NCBI RefSeq assembly: GCF_013375155.1
Contig: NZ_JABXOF010000013.1
Span: 62,001-126,000, forward strand
Origin: Serratia ureilytica
GTDB lineage: Bacteria > Pseudomonadota > Gammaproteobacteria > Enterobacterales > Enterobacteriaceae
Direction: 5' to 3'
DNA length: 64,000 nucleotides
Below, piece by piece: positions 47,118 to 56,433 of this stretch. The notes under the pieces were generated by a model that did not search any database, had not been told where the DNA came from, and saw only the letters and a program-made list of their open reading frames with translations. Position numbers and translations under genes: made by a program. Each line of letters begins with the position of its first letter. Position 1 is the stretch's first letter.

Positions 47118-49150
47118 TGTTCGGTTCCTTTGGCATGGGAAAGCGTTTGCAGCACGGCGTCACGGGTCAACAGCGGGGATAACACCTCGCCGTCCGGGCT
47201 GCCGGGGCCATAGATTTGGTTGAAAGGCACGGCGACGCTGCCGCGCTTTTGCAGGAAGGCGCTGATGTCGGCCGACGGGCGGCTCCAGTCGCCGCGCAGC
47301 GCGACCACGTCATCGGCGCTCAACGCCCGCTGTACGTCATCGCGTAGCAGCACATTGAATTTGTTGGCTTTACAGGTCACGCACCAGTCGGCGGTGACGT
47401 CGACGAACACCCGTTTATGTTGCGCCAGCGCCTCGGCGATCGCCTGTTCGCTCAGCGGTTGCCACTGCACCCGATCCTGCAACGGCTGGTGCCACAGACC
47501 GGCGGTCAGCGAGCCGGCCAGCAAGACGGCGCCCGCCAGCACCAACGTGCCCGCCGCCAGCTTGGCCGCCAACCGTGCCCCCTGCCGGCGCCACACCGCC
47601 AGCAGCAGTGCCAGCAGCGCCAACCCCCCCAGCCACAGCGTAGCCTGCACGCCGATATGATTGCTCAGCAGACTCAGCAACCACAGCGACGACGCCAGCA
47701 TCAACAACCCCATCGCCAGCTTGACGGTATTCATCCAGCGGCCGGGACGCGGCAACCGCAGCGCCAGCGACGGCCAGGCGGCGATCAGCAGCCACGGCAG
47801 GCTCATGCCGATGCCGAGCGCGATGAACATGCCCCACAGCACCGGCAACGACGCCGCCAGCGCGAAGGCCACCGCCGTGCCGAGAAACGGCGCCGAGCAC
47901 GGCGTCGCCAGCAGCGTGGCGAACGCGCCCTGCCAGAAATGGCCGCTCAGACCGTGCCCGTTATGGGTCGCCAGCGAGGTATTCAGATCGGACGAGAGGC
48001 GCAGATGAAACAGGCCGAACAGGTTGGCGCTGAACAGCAGCGTCACCAGCACCATAAAGCCGATAAACCACGGATTCTGGAACTGAATGCCCCAGCCGAG
48101 CGCGTGGTTGCCGAGCCGCAGCAGCGTCATCAGCAGGGCCAACGCCATAAACGAGGCGACAATACCCAGCGACGACGCCAGGAACTGCAGCCGTACGCTG
48201 CGCCGATCGCGCCGCTCCACCTGCAGGATGGAACCGAGCTTGATGCCCAACACCGGCAGGACGCACGGCATCAGATTGAGGATCAACCCGCCCGCCAGCG
48301 CCATCAATACCGCCTGCCATAACGGGAACGCCGCACCGGCCGGCGCGGCCAGCGGATCGCCAATCGGCAGCGTAATCTGCTGCGCCATGCCGCCGTCGTC
48401 GATCACCAGCGTCAGCGTTTTGCCGCGCAGATCCGGCGCCGCCTCTCCCCAGCCATCACTGACCGGCACTCGCGCCAGCAGCTGATCGCCGTCGGTTTCA
48501 ACCTGCGGCTTGCCGAGATCGGCATCCGCCAGCGTGTCGAAGAACAGCGCGGGCCGCTGCCAACCGCCGGCGCGTTCGGCGGCAATCTGCAGCTCGCCGC
48601 TGCGATACCCGGCCTTGACGTTATCCGTCAACCCGGCGGCGATCGGCACTTGCCCCATCGCCTGCGCGAAGTCGTGATTAAACTGCGGATCGTTCGGCGT
48701 CGTCAGATCCAGACTGAACGGGTAGTCGGTCAGAATGCAGACATTGCTGCAGGTGGACAACGTCAGGGTGCCCGCCAGCGGGCCGGATACCGGGCCTGGC
48801 ATCACGATCGGCAGCGTGACCCGATCGTGATAGCCTTGGGTGGAAATGCCGGCCACCTCGAAACGCTGCGGCGTCGGCCAGTGCCAGGTCGCCGGCGGTG
48901 GGTGGCCTTGCCAGACGATAGCCGGCGCGATGCCGCCTTCACCCGGGGAACGCCAGTAAGTTTTCCAGCCTTTTTGCAGCTCGACCGACAGCAGCAGACG
49001 GGTCTCTCCCGGCTGTGACGTGTCGGCGCGCAGCCGCACCTTGGCATGATCGTTGGCCGGATTTTGCAGCCAGCCGCTGTCCGCCGCCTGCAAGGCGGGC
49101 AGCCACAGCATAAACAGGCAAGCGCAGGCCAGCCTGATAATTTTCAACAT
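47114..49150 (-). CDS. scsB: Membrane electron-transfer protein ScsB (DsbD-like)
   Basis: A 678-residue protein delivering cytosolic electrons to ScsC. A signal peptide (to about residue 22) precedes the periplasmic N-domain with STCSNVCILTDYPF. The membrane domain has redox cysteines in LNLMPCVLPVLGIK and LATPCSAPFLGTA, and the C-terminal thioredoxin domain has ADWCVTCKANKFN. ATG 49150 follows TGGAGAATTAAC. It sits 49 bases after scsA. Confidence 0.94.
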   Translation of the reverse strand: MLKIIRLACACLFMLWLPALQAADSGWLQNPANDHAKVRLRADTSQPGETRLLLSVELQKGWKTYWRSPGEGGIAPAIVWQGHPPPATWHWPTPQRFEVAGISTQGYHDRVTLPIVMPGPVSGPLAGTLTLSTCSNVCILTDYPFSLDLTTPNDPQFNHDFAQAMGQVPIAAGLTDNVKAGYRSGELQIAAERAGGWQRPALFFDTLADADLGKPQVETDGDQLLARVPVSDGWGEAAPDLRGKTLTLVIDDGGMAQQITLPIGDPLAAPAGAAFPLWQAVLMALAGGLILNLMPCVLPVLGIKLGSILQVERRDRRSVRLQFLASSLGIVASFMALALLMTLLRLGNHALGWGIQFQNPWFIGFMVLVTLLFSANLFGLFHLRLSSDLNTSLATHNGHGLSGHFWQGAFATLLATPCSAPFLGTAVAFALAASLPVLWGMFIALGIGMSLPWLLIAAWPSLALRLPRPGRWMNTVKLAMGLLMLASSLWLLSLLSNHIGVQATLWLGGLALLALLLAVWRRQGARLAAKLAAGTLVLAGAVLLAGSLTAGLWHQPLQDRVQWQPLSEQAIAEALAQHKRVFVDVTADWCVTCKANKFNVLLRDDVQRALSADDVVALRGDWSRPSADISAFLQKRGSVAVPFNQIYGPGSPDGEVLSPLLTRDAVLQTLSHAKGTEQ

Positions 49151-49199
49151 GTTAATTCTCCATAAATGATTAATTCACCGCGAAAAACGGGCGATTAAC

Positions 49200-49562
49200 T
49201 CATTCACGGAAGACGCATAATCGAAGGTGCACCCTGAGGGTGGGCGGAGAAATGGCGCGAGGAGGAGGAATGCGCAGACGCGCGGCAATGGTCGGCGCCA
49301 ACAGCGCCAGCAGCAGACCCAGCCCGAACAGCACGGTTTCGAACATTACCGGCGGCGCGGCCAGCAATGATTTGGCGCTCAGTTCACAGGGCGTCGGCTG
49401 CGCTTCGGCGGCGGCATCACTGGACTGAACGGCGGTAGCGGCCGGGATCCCCAGCGTTTGCTGCAGCGCATGCAGGCCCGCCATGCGCTGGGTCATGCAC
49501 GTCAGCACCACCAGGCAAGCCAGGCATAAAAACCATTTTGCAATCCGCTGCCGTTTAACCAT
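49200..49562 (-). CDS. scsA: Suppressor of copper sensitivity membrane protein ScsA
   Basis: A 120-residue protein with two hydrophobic segments (residues about 9-25 and 72-92) and CLACLVVLTCMTQ near the N-terminus. The middle region has a single cysteine in TPCELSAK. ScsA is the least understood Scs component and is linked to copper and peroxide tolerance in Salmonella. ATG 49562 follows GAGGATGGC. It is first in scsABCD and divergent from flk. Confidence 0.85.
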   Translation of the reverse strand: MVKRQRIAKWFLCLACLVVLTCMTQRMAGLHALQQTLGIPAATAVQSSDAAAEAQPTPCELSAKSLLAAPPVMFETVLFGLGLLLALLAPTIAARLRIPPPRAISPPTLRVHLRLCVFRE

Positions 49563-49767
49563 GCCATCCTCATGTTCAGATCTGGGGTTATCTTAGCGGC
49601 GCAGACGCGATTAGCAACGTTTTGTCGGTAAAGAAATGTCTGAGCGGCGGTATTGATGGCGGCGAATTACAGGTATCATAGAGGGTAAGCCTGCGCTTTT
49701 CGCCGGGTACAATGACGATTCTCTCCTCCAGGCACACTGCGGGGATACACAGCGAAGGACTGGTGAT

Positions 49768-50796
49768 ATGCAACCTTTGAGTGGGCCGGGCACCCCAATC
49801 GCCGGCGAGCGCCCCCCTTCCCCGGGCAAAACGGCGGCCACTGACGATCAACCCCTCTCTCCGGCGCAGCGCACAACGCTGGAAAAACTGATCGTGAAAA
49901 TCATGACGCTCAGCCCGGTAAAATCGGCGGAGATCTGGGCGTCTCTGCGTCACGATCTCGGCGCCGACAAAGGCGGCGAACTGCTGGCGCGCCATTTTCA
50001 ACCGGCGGAACAGCTGCTGCAAACGCGCCTGACGCAGGCGCAGCAAAACCATGCCGGGCGCCAACTGCTGCAACAGCTGGCCGAGTTGCTGCCGCAGGGC
50101 AATAATCGCCAGGCGGTCAGTGACTTTATTCGTCAACGGTTCGGCCATACGGTGTTGAGCCAGCTAAGCCCACCGCAGCTGCAGCAGGTGCTGAATCTGT
50201 TGCAGACCGGCGGCCTGACCATTCCCCAACCGCAGCAAACCGCCACCAGCGATCGCCCGCTGCTGCCCGCAGAGCATCAAAGCCTGCAGCAGCAGGTCAC
50301 CAAACTCAGCGCCGCGACCGGTGAAGCGCCGGCTAAAATTTGGCAAACGCTGTTCGATCTGGTGGGCGTGAAAACCAACGATCCGCTGCCGGCGCGCCAC
50401 TTCCAGCTGCTGAACCAGTTTTTACAGGTGAAGGTGGCGCTCAGCCCGCAGAACGCGCCAACGCTGAACAACCTGCTGGCGGCGCTCAAACAGCCGGCGG
50501 ATGAGCAAGAACTGCAGCAGATGAACGACTATTGCCAGACGCGCTTCAACTGCGGCGCCAACGCGCCGCTGACGCATCCGCAAATGAGCGACGCCATTCA
50601 TCAGCTGTTTGCCCGCCGTCTGGAGAAAGCCGGCCAGGCGCAGCCGATCGCCAGCCCCCCTGTCGAACCGCAGCCGCTGCTCAACCCGCTGATCGCCGCC
50701 CTGCCTCTGCCGCTGCAAAAAGCGCTGAGCAAGCCCGCCGTGGCGCTGATCCTGCTGCTGTTGACGCTGGCCGTCGTGCTGGCGCTGGTGTTTTAA
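49768..50796 (+). CDS. flk: Flagellar rod-to-hook assembly regulator Flk
   Basis: A 342-residue protein (E. coli 331) with a long cytoplasmic domain and a C-terminal anchor (ALILLLLTLAVVLALVF, residues about 325-342). Two related halves repeat motifs of the type LSPAQRTTLEKL and ARHFQPAEQLLQTRL, as in known Flk. In E. coli and Salmonella it prevents premature export of FlgM before the flagellar rings are complete. ATG 49768 follows GAAGGACTGGTGAT. In E. coli it is next to pdxB; here it stands alone between two accessory blocks. Confidence 0.92.
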   Translation: MQPLSGPGTPIAGERPPSPGKTAATDDQPLSPAQRTTLEKLIVKIMTLSPVKSAEIWASLRHDLGADKGGELLARHFQPAEQLLQTRLTQAQQNHAGRQLLQQLAELLPQGNNRQAVSDFIRQRFGHTVLSQLSPPQLQQVLNLLQTGGLTIPQPQQTATSDRPLLPAEHQSLQQQVTKLSAATGEAPAKIWQTLFDLVGVKTNDPLPARHFQLLNQFLQVKVALSPQNAPTLNNLLAALKQPADEQELQQMNDYCQTRFNCGANAPLTHPQMSDAIHQLFARRLEKAGQAQPIASPPVEPQPLLNPLIAALPLPLQKALSKPAVALILLLLTLAVVLALVF

Positions 50797-50800
50797 CGCC

Positions 50801-51256
50801 TCAGGTGCAGCCGCAGTCCGCTGCGGCCGCCCGGGAGCGCAGTGACCCCGGCAGTTCGCCGATGGCCAACGGATGGCCGTCGCGCAGCCAGAAATCCAGC
50901 CCGCCAATCAACTCTTTCACCCTAAACCCCAACTTCGCCAGCTTGTAGGCGCCTTTGGTGGAACCGTTGCAGCCGATGCCGTCGCAGTAGGTCACATACA
51001 CCTTTTGGCGATCCAGGTGCGCCGTGCCGGCTTCATCCATCAGGCGATGCGGCAAGCTGAGCGCGCCGGGGATATGCCCGGCGGCGTACAGCGCCTCCGC
51101 ACGGGTGTCGATCACCACCATCCCGTCCACGCCATTGCGCAAATCTTCCGCCACGTCCCAGGCATCCGCATAGCGGCTCAGCTTGGCCGCCAGATAGGCC
51201 AGGCTCTCTTCCGGCGCTGCCGGCGGAAAGGCCAGCACCAAGGATTCTTTCGACAT
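50801..51256 (-). CDS. Rhodanese-like domain protein
   Basis: A 151-residue protein with one rhodanese fold. The substrate-side motif VIDTRAEALYAAGHIPGAL is followed by the loop YCDGIGCNGSTKGA, where Cys91 is the likely sulfur acceptor and Cys96 is an extra cysteine in the loop. Its function could be sulfur transfer or thiol repair. ATG 51256 has GGGAG eight bases upstream; an upstream GTG (51265) is too close to it. It is divergent from a MocR regulator and probably controlled by it. Confidence 0.87.
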   Translation of the reverse strand: MSKESLVLAFPPAAPEESLAYLAAKLSRYADAWDVAEDLRNGVDGMVVIDTRAEALYAAGHIPGALSLPHRLMDEAGTAHLDRQKVYVTYCDGIGCNGSTKGAYKLAKLGFRVKELIGGLDFWLRDGHPLAIGELPGSLRSRAAAADCGCT

Positions 51257-51304
51257 ATCACTCACTCCCGTTGATCAAGACAGATGACAATAGTGCCCGA
51301 TTTT

Positions 51305-51349
51305 GGTCTTATGATTGATACCCATTTTTTACTCATGATAAGACCCATT
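51305..51349. promoter_or_regulatory. Inverted and direct repeats before the second MocR gene
   Basis: GGTCTTAT (51305-51312) pairs with ATAAGACC (51338-51345), and ACCCATT is repeated directly at 51320-51326 and 51343-51349. The repeats lie between the rhodanese and MocR starts and are plausible MocR operators. Confidence 0.5.
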
Positions 51350-52783
51350 ATGCGGCACACGCTGATCACGCTGTTTCAGCAATCGCCCCAGGCCATCGGC
51401 ACGCTGCGCGATCGTCTGTGTGCGGCATTGCGGCAGGCCATCCACCACGGCGCATTGAGCGTTGGGCAACGGCTGCCCTCCAGCCGAGTGCTGGCTGGGG
51501 ATCTGAACCTCTCAAGGGTGACCGTCGAAGCAGCCTACGGCCAGTTGGAGGCGGAGGGGTATTTGCAGCGCCGCGTCGGCCAGGGCACATTTGTGGCTAT
51601 CCGCATCGCCAAATCGCCGCCGCCGGCGACCCGCACCGCCATGCCGCGCCTTTCGCTGCGCGGCCAACAGATCGTGCACACCGGCGGCTGCCGCGATCCG
51701 CAGCATCCTCAGGCCTTCGCAGCCGGCTCGCCGGACCTGCGCGCGTTTCCGCTGGCCCTGTGGAAGCAGTTGACCGCTCAACGCCTGCGCCTGCAGGGGG
51801 AAAGCCTGCTGCGCTACGGCGATCCGCAAGGCTATCTGCCGCTGCGCGAAGCCATTGCCACCCACGTCAACCAAACGCGTGGCGTAGTCTGCGATGCGAG
51901 CCAGGTTATCGTGCTGACCAGTTCGCAGCAGGCGCTGCAAATGATCGCCACCTTACTGTTGGACAGCGGCGACAGCGTCTGGATGGAAGAGCCGGGTTAC
52001 GCCGGGGCGAGAAACGCCTTTATCAGCGCCGGCGCCACGCTGACGCCGGTGGCGGTAGACGGCGATGGCCTGCGAGCAGAACCTTCCTTGCCCGATCCGC
52101 GTTTGATTTATCTGACGCCCTCGCACCAATACCCGACCGGCGCGGCCCTCAGCCTGGCACGCCGCTTAGCGTTGCTGGCGCAGGCGGAGCGGCAACAGGC
52201 CTGGATCATTGAGGACGATTACGACAGCGAGTTTCACTACGACGGGCTGCCGATTCCGGCGATGCAAGGCCTGGATCGCCATGGCCGGGTGCTCTATCTC
52301 GGCACCTTCTCCAAATCGTTGTTCCCTTCGCTGCGGCTGGCGTACCTGATCGTGCCGCCCGCGCTGGTCGCCCCCTTCGTCACCGCACGCACGGTCTATG
52401 ACGGCCACAGCGCGCAATTGATGCAGGCGGTGACCGCCGAGTTCATTCGCCAGGGGCACTTCGCCGCGCATATTCGTTACATGCGCCAGCTCTACCACAG
52501 CCGGCGCGATGTGCTGCTGACGGAAGTGAGCGAAAAGCTGAGCCACTTCGCCACGGCCGCTCCCGCCGCCGGCGGCCTGCAGCTCAGCGTTTGGCTGCCG
52601 CCCGGCCGGGAGGCGGCGCTCAGCCAACAGGCGCGGCGGCTCGGCGTCCTTACGCCCGGGTTAACGGCGCAATACCAAACGGTTCAGGCCCAGCGCGACG
52701 GCTGGCTGCTGGGTTTTTCGGCCCTGACGCCGGGCGAGATCCGCAGCGCCGTCGAGCGGCTGGCGCGGATCGCCGCGGCTTAG
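51350..52783 (+). CDS. MocR-family regulator (second)
   Basis: A GntR-type helix-turn-helix fused to an aminotransferase-like domain. From ATG 51350 (MRHTLITLFQQSP) it has 477 residues; the open frame begins 22 codons earlier, but that stretch holds the putative operator. The DNA-binding part has LRQAIHHGALSVGQRLPSSR and LNLSRVTVEAAYGQLE. The PLP lysine is in TFSKSLFPSLRLAYL and the loop is LTPSHQYPTGAALS. It resembles PdxR-like regulators and probably controls the divergent rhodanese gene. Confidence 0.88.
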   Translation: MRHTLITLFQQSPQAIGTLRDRLCAALRQAIHHGALSVGQRLPSSRVLAGDLNLSRVTVEAAYGQLEAEGYLQRRVGQGTFVAIRIAKSPPPATRTAMPRLSLRGQQIVHTGGCRDPQHPQAFAAGSPDLRAFPLALWKQLTAQRLRLQGESLLRYGDPQGYLPLREAIATHVNQTRGVVCDASQVIVLTSSQQALQMIATLLLDSGDSVWMEEPGYAGARNAFISAGATLTPVAVDGDGLRAEPSLPDPRLIYLTPSHQYPTGAALSLARRLALLAQAERQQAWIIEDDYDSEFHYDGLPIPAMQGLDRHGRVLYLGTFSKSLFPSLRLAYLIVPPALVAPFVTARTVYDGHSAQLMQAVTAEFIRQGHFAAHIRYMRQLYHSRRDVLLTEVSEKLSHFATAAPAAGGLQLSVWLPPGREAALSQQARRLGVLTPGLTAQYQTVQAQRDGWLLGFSALTPGEIRSAVERLARIAAA

Positions 52784-52810
52784 CCCTGCCCCGGAGAGAC
52801 GCCGGCCGAC

Positions 52811-53707
52811 TTATTGCTCGGTCAGGCGCATCTCCGCCACCAGCGGCAGATGATCGCTCACCGCCGGCCAGTGCACGCCGTTCCAATCGCCGCTGGCGTT
52901 CGGCACCGTCAGGCTGTCCAGATGCCAACGCTGCGCATTGCCGCTAAAGATGTAATCCACCTTGATTTCGGCGTTTTCCGCCGGCCAGCTGCGGCCATCT
53001 TGCCCATTGGGCATGATGTCGTTCCAATAGCGGCTTAGCTCCAGCCAAGTGACGCTGCCCGGCACGTCGTTCATGTCGCCGAACAGCAGTTTGATGCCAC
53101 GCACTTCGATGGTGCGATCGTTCAGCTCCCGCACCTGATCCAGACGCATCGTCGGATCTTCCTTGGTATCGAGGTGGGTGTTGAACAGGGTGATCGGCGT
53201 CGGGAACTCCGGCACATCGACCTTGGCGCTGAAGGCGATGCGCTGCTCGCGCTGGCCGGACGGCAACGGATAGATCACGGCGTCGTGCAGCGGATACTTC
53301 GAGAGAAACGCCAGGCCGTATTCACCGCCGTCGAAATCGATCGCCCGGCCGAACACCGCCTGCATGCCGGTCAGCTTCGCCAGTTCCGCCGCCTGATCGA
53401 CCCGCCCGCTGCGGGCGGTGAGTTTATCCACCTCCTGCAGCGCCACCACGTCGACGTTCATCGCGCGAATCGCCTTGGCGATAGCGGTCATGTCGCTGAC
53501 CTTGCCGGCGGCGATATTGAAGCTGGCGACGCGGATCTTCGGCGCCTGTTCCAGCTCGTAGGTTTTGTTATTCAGGCCGCCCAACGCGCTGGCCACCTCG
53601 CGGCTGTTGGCGTTGCTGTTGGCGTGCCCGGTATCGGCGGACGACCAGGCGCTGTGAGAGATGCCCAGGGACAGTAAGGTGATGAGCAAAGCGTGACCGG
53701 TGTGCAT
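52811..53707 (-). CDS. Exported endonuclease/exonuclease/phosphatase-fold protein
   Basis: A 298-residue protein with a likely signal peptide (first about 22 residues, ending AWS). The EEP fold is marked by IRVASFNIAAGK, VVALQEVDK, TLFNTHLDTKED, LFGDMNDVP and the C-terminal VSDHLPLVAEM. Secreted nucleases, sphingomyelinase-like enzymes and periplasmic phosphatases share this fold, so the substrate is uncertain. ATG 53707 follows AAGGAGAATTC, a strong ribosome site. It is divergent from a PepT-like gene. Confidence 0.86.
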   Translation of the reverse strand: MHTGHALLITLLSLGISHSAWSSADTGHANSNANSREVASALGGLNNKTYELEQAPKIRVASFNIAAGKVSDMTAIAKAIRAMNVDVVALQEVDKLTARSGRVDQAAELAKLTGMQAVFGRAIDFDGGEYGLAFLSKYPLHDAVIYPLPSGQREQRIAFSAKVDVPEFPTPITLFNTHLDTKEDPTMRLDQVRELNDRTIEVRGIKLLFGDMNDVPGSVTWLELSRYWNDIMPNGQDGRSWPAENAEIKVDYIFSGNAQRWHLDSLTVPNASGDWNGVHWPAVSDHLPLVAEMRLTEQ

Positions 53708-53924
53708 GAATTCTCCTTGAGGGACAGATAAGTGTTATGCGGGCGCTTCCCGGCCCACAGCTAACACCGATTTTGCCGCAGAAACCTGCGACTATTTCCT
53801 AGTTGCACCGCTATTTTTCGTTTCTGCGCGATGCTTCGCATTCTGGCGGTTTACGCATTGCGCCGTTGGACAATCGGCTGATTTCGTTTTAAAACCGGTA
53901 GATTGCCAACCGCGAGGAGTTCCG

Positions 53925-55172
53925 ATGACCAGCCCGATTGCCGAACAGCTTACCGAACGTTTCTTCCGCTATCTGGCGGTGACCAGCCAGAGCGACGCCG
54001 CCGCAACCGCCCTGCCCAGCACGCCGGGGCAGCATGAGATGGCGCAACTGTTGGCGGACGAGCTGCGCCGGCTCGGCCTGGCCGACGTTCAAATCGACGA
54101 GCACGCCACCGTGACCGCCCGCAAGCCCGGCACCCAACCCGGCGCGCCGCGCATCGGCTTCATCACGCATATCGACACCGTGGACGTCGGCCTGTCGCCC
54201 GAGATTCGCCCGCAGCGCCTGCGCTTCACCGGCGAGGATTTATGCCTGAATGCCGAGCAAGACATCTGGCTGCGTACCGCCGAGCATCCGGAGATCCTGC
54301 CCTACCGGAACGAAGAGATCCTGTTCAGCGACGGCACCAGCGTGCTGGGCGCCGACAATAAGGCGGCGGTCACCGTGGTGATGACGCTGCTGGCCAACCT
54401 GACCGCGGCCGATCGCCACGGTGATATCGTAGTGGCGTTCGTGCCGGACGAAGAAATCGGCCTGCGCGGCGCCAAGGCGCTGGATCTGCAGCGTTTCCCC
54501 GTCGATTTCGCCTACACCATCGACTGCTGCGAACTGGGTGAAGTGGTGTACGAGAATTTCAACGCGGCGGCGGCGGAGATCCGCATCGAGGGGGTGACCG
54601 CCCACCCGATGTCGGCGAAAAACGTATTAATCAACCCGATACGCATCGCCAACGACATCATTAACCGATTCGATGTGCAGGATACTCCGGAGCACACCGA
54701 AGGGCGCGAGGGCTATTTCTGGTTCACCGATCTGGCCGCCAACGCCAATCAGGCGACGCTGAAGGTGTCGATTCGCGACTTCGATCGCGCGGCGTTCGAG
54801 GCACGCAAAGCCCGCCTTGAGGAGACCGTGCGCCAGGTGGCGGCCAACTATCCGCGGGCCAACGTCAGCTGCAGCGTCAGCGACATCTACAGCAACATCA
54901 GCAACGCCATCGGCGAGGACCGGCGCGCCATCGATCTGATCTTCGGCGCCCTCGCCGCCCACGGCATCCCGCCGAAGGTGATCCCGATGCGCGGCGGCAC
55001 CGACGGCGCGGCGCTCTCCAGCCGTGGCATCCTGACGCCCAATTACTTCACCGGCGCGCATAACTTCCACTCGCGCTTCGAGTTTTTACCCGTCAGCGCC
55101 TTCGTGAAATCCTATCAGGTGACCCGCAGCATTTGCCTGCTGGCCGCGCGACAAAGCGGCCAACCGGCTTAG
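53925..55172 (+). CDS. Peptidase T-like metallopeptidase (M20B)
   Basis: A 415-residue enzyme (E. coli PepT has 408). Zinc ligands and family motifs are the His in GFITHIDTVD, the Asp in VLGADNKAAVTV, the Glu pair in VPDEEIGL, and the His in GAHNFHSRFEF. The motif IRDFDRAAFEARK is typical of PepT. Divergence from E. coli PepT is marked, so this may be a second PepT-like paralogue. ATG 53925 follows GCGAGGAGTTCCG. Its stop shares TTAG with the convergent ybiR. Confidence 0.9.
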   Translation: MTSPIAEQLTERFFRYLAVTSQSDAAATALPSTPGQHEMAQLLADELRRLGLADVQIDEHATVTARKPGTQPGAPRIGFITHIDTVDVGLSPEIRPQRLRFTGEDLCLNAEQDIWLRTAEHPEILPYRNEEILFSDGTSVLGADNKAAVTVVMTLLANLTAADRHGDIVVAFVPDEEIGLRGAKALDLQRFPVDFAYTIDCCELGEVVYENFNAAAAEIRIEGVTAHPMSAKNVLINPIRIANDIINRFDVQDTPEHTEGREGYFWFTDLAANANQATLKVSIRDFDRAAFEARKARLEETVRQVAANYPRANVSCSVSDIYSNISNAIGEDRRAIDLIFGALAAHGIPPKVIPMRGGTDGAALSSRGILTPNYFTGAHNFHSRFEFLPVSAFVKSYQVTRSICLLAARQSGQPA

Positions 55173-56281
55173 CTCATCACCCAGCCGAGCAACGCGGCCC
55201 ATACCAACAGCGGCAGCGAATAATAGTGGAAGCGCAACCAGATCTTGCGCTCCCCCGCCATGCGCAGCGCAATCAGGTTGGCGAGCGATCCGATCGCCAA
55301 CCCGAAGCCGCCGGCGTTGACCGCATAGGCCAACTGAGCGCTCGAGGGCACATAGTTGAGCAACAGTATGGTGGCCGGCACGTTGCTGACGATCTGCGAC
55401 AGCCCGACGCCCAACGCATACACGCTCCCCTCGCTCAGCCCGGCGATGGCGGCGAACGCCGGCTGAAGCGGCGGCAAACGGGTAAACAGGCCGACATCGA
55501 TGAACATGGCGGCGAACACGAAAATCAGACTCCAGTCGATCTGCAACAGCACTCGGCGCGCCAGCAGCAAGAAACCGGCGAACACCGCCAGCAGCCCGTA
55601 CAACGGCAGATCGAAATCGAGACACAGCAGGAAAACCGCATACAGCCCTACACAGCTCAGCAACAACGGCCGCTGGTAGGGATACCCCTCGGTATTCGGC
55701 GTTTTCACGATGTCGCGCGCCGGGAAGCTGAACCAGGTCAGCGCCAGCAGGCTCAACATCATTGCGGCGCCAAACGGCGCCATCTGGCCGATGAAACCGA
55801 GGAAAGAGAGGCCGGAGCGGCTCCACAGCAGGATATTTTGCGGGTTGCCGATCGGCGTCAGCAACGAACCGGCGTTCACCGCCAGCGCCTGGAAGATGAT
55901 CAAGCGGCCAACCGGCAGCGCCGACAGCTTTTTTAGCGTGATGGTGAGCGGAATGACGATAAACAGCGCCACATCGTTGGTCAGAAACGACGACAGCAGC
56001 GCGGCGGAAAACACCAGGAACAGCGCCAGCCGCCGTTCGCTGTGCAAGCGGTTGATAATCTTGCGGCCGACAAAATCGAAGTAGCCGCTGACCTCCACCC
56101 CTTTGGTCAGCAGCATCAGCCCCAACAGGGTGATGAGGGTACGGCCGTCGATGAAACCACCCAGCGCCGACAGCGGTTGCGGATGAAAAGCGAACATCGC
56201 CACGCCGGCCAGCAGCAATGCATGCAAGAAGCGATCTTTGACAAAGGGGTGGATAAGCCGAGAAATGGCGGTTGAACTCAT
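55169..56281 (-). CDS. ybiR: SLC13-like inner-membrane anion permease YbiR
   Basis: A 370-residue polytopic protein (E. coli YbiR 372). About ten membrane segments are visible. Diagnostic stretches are TLITLLGLMLLTKGVEVSGY, LSSFLTNDVALFIVIPLTIT, NAGSLLTPIGNPQNILLWSR and QIVSNVPATILLLNYVP. Substrate unknown. In E. coli ybiR lies elsewhere in the genome, so this is a relocated or accessory copy. The ribosome site before ATG 56281 is not obvious. Confidence 0.88.
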   Translation of the reverse strand: MSSTAISRLIHPFVKDRFLHALLLAGVAMFAFHPQPLSALGGFIDGRTLITLLGLMLLTKGVEVSGYFDFVGRKIINRLHSERRLALFLVFSAALLSSFLTNDVALFIVIPLTITLKKLSALPVGRLIIFQALAVNAGSLLTPIGNPQNILLWSRSGLSFLGFIGQMAPFGAAMMLSLLALTWFSFPARDIVKTPNTEGYPYQRPLLLSCVGLYAVFLLCLDFDLPLYGLLAVFAGFLLLARRVLLQIDWSLIFVFAAMFIDVGLFTRLPPLQPAFAAIAGLSEGSVYALGVGLSQIVSNVPATILLLNYVPSSAQLAYAVNAGGFGLAIGSLANLIALRMAGERKIWLRFHYYSLPLLVWAALLGWVMS

Positions 56282-56433
56282 AGCGGCAGTGTGAACCTCA
56301 CCGAAAAGAATGGGCAGACGTTAGCTCAGACGCGGCTTCAGCGCCAGCAAAATGCTATTTTACCTTTATCCGCTTTTCATTTGCCGCGCTTTACTTTATT
56401 TGTAGCGGCTTTCACGGTTTCAAAGGACATGTT

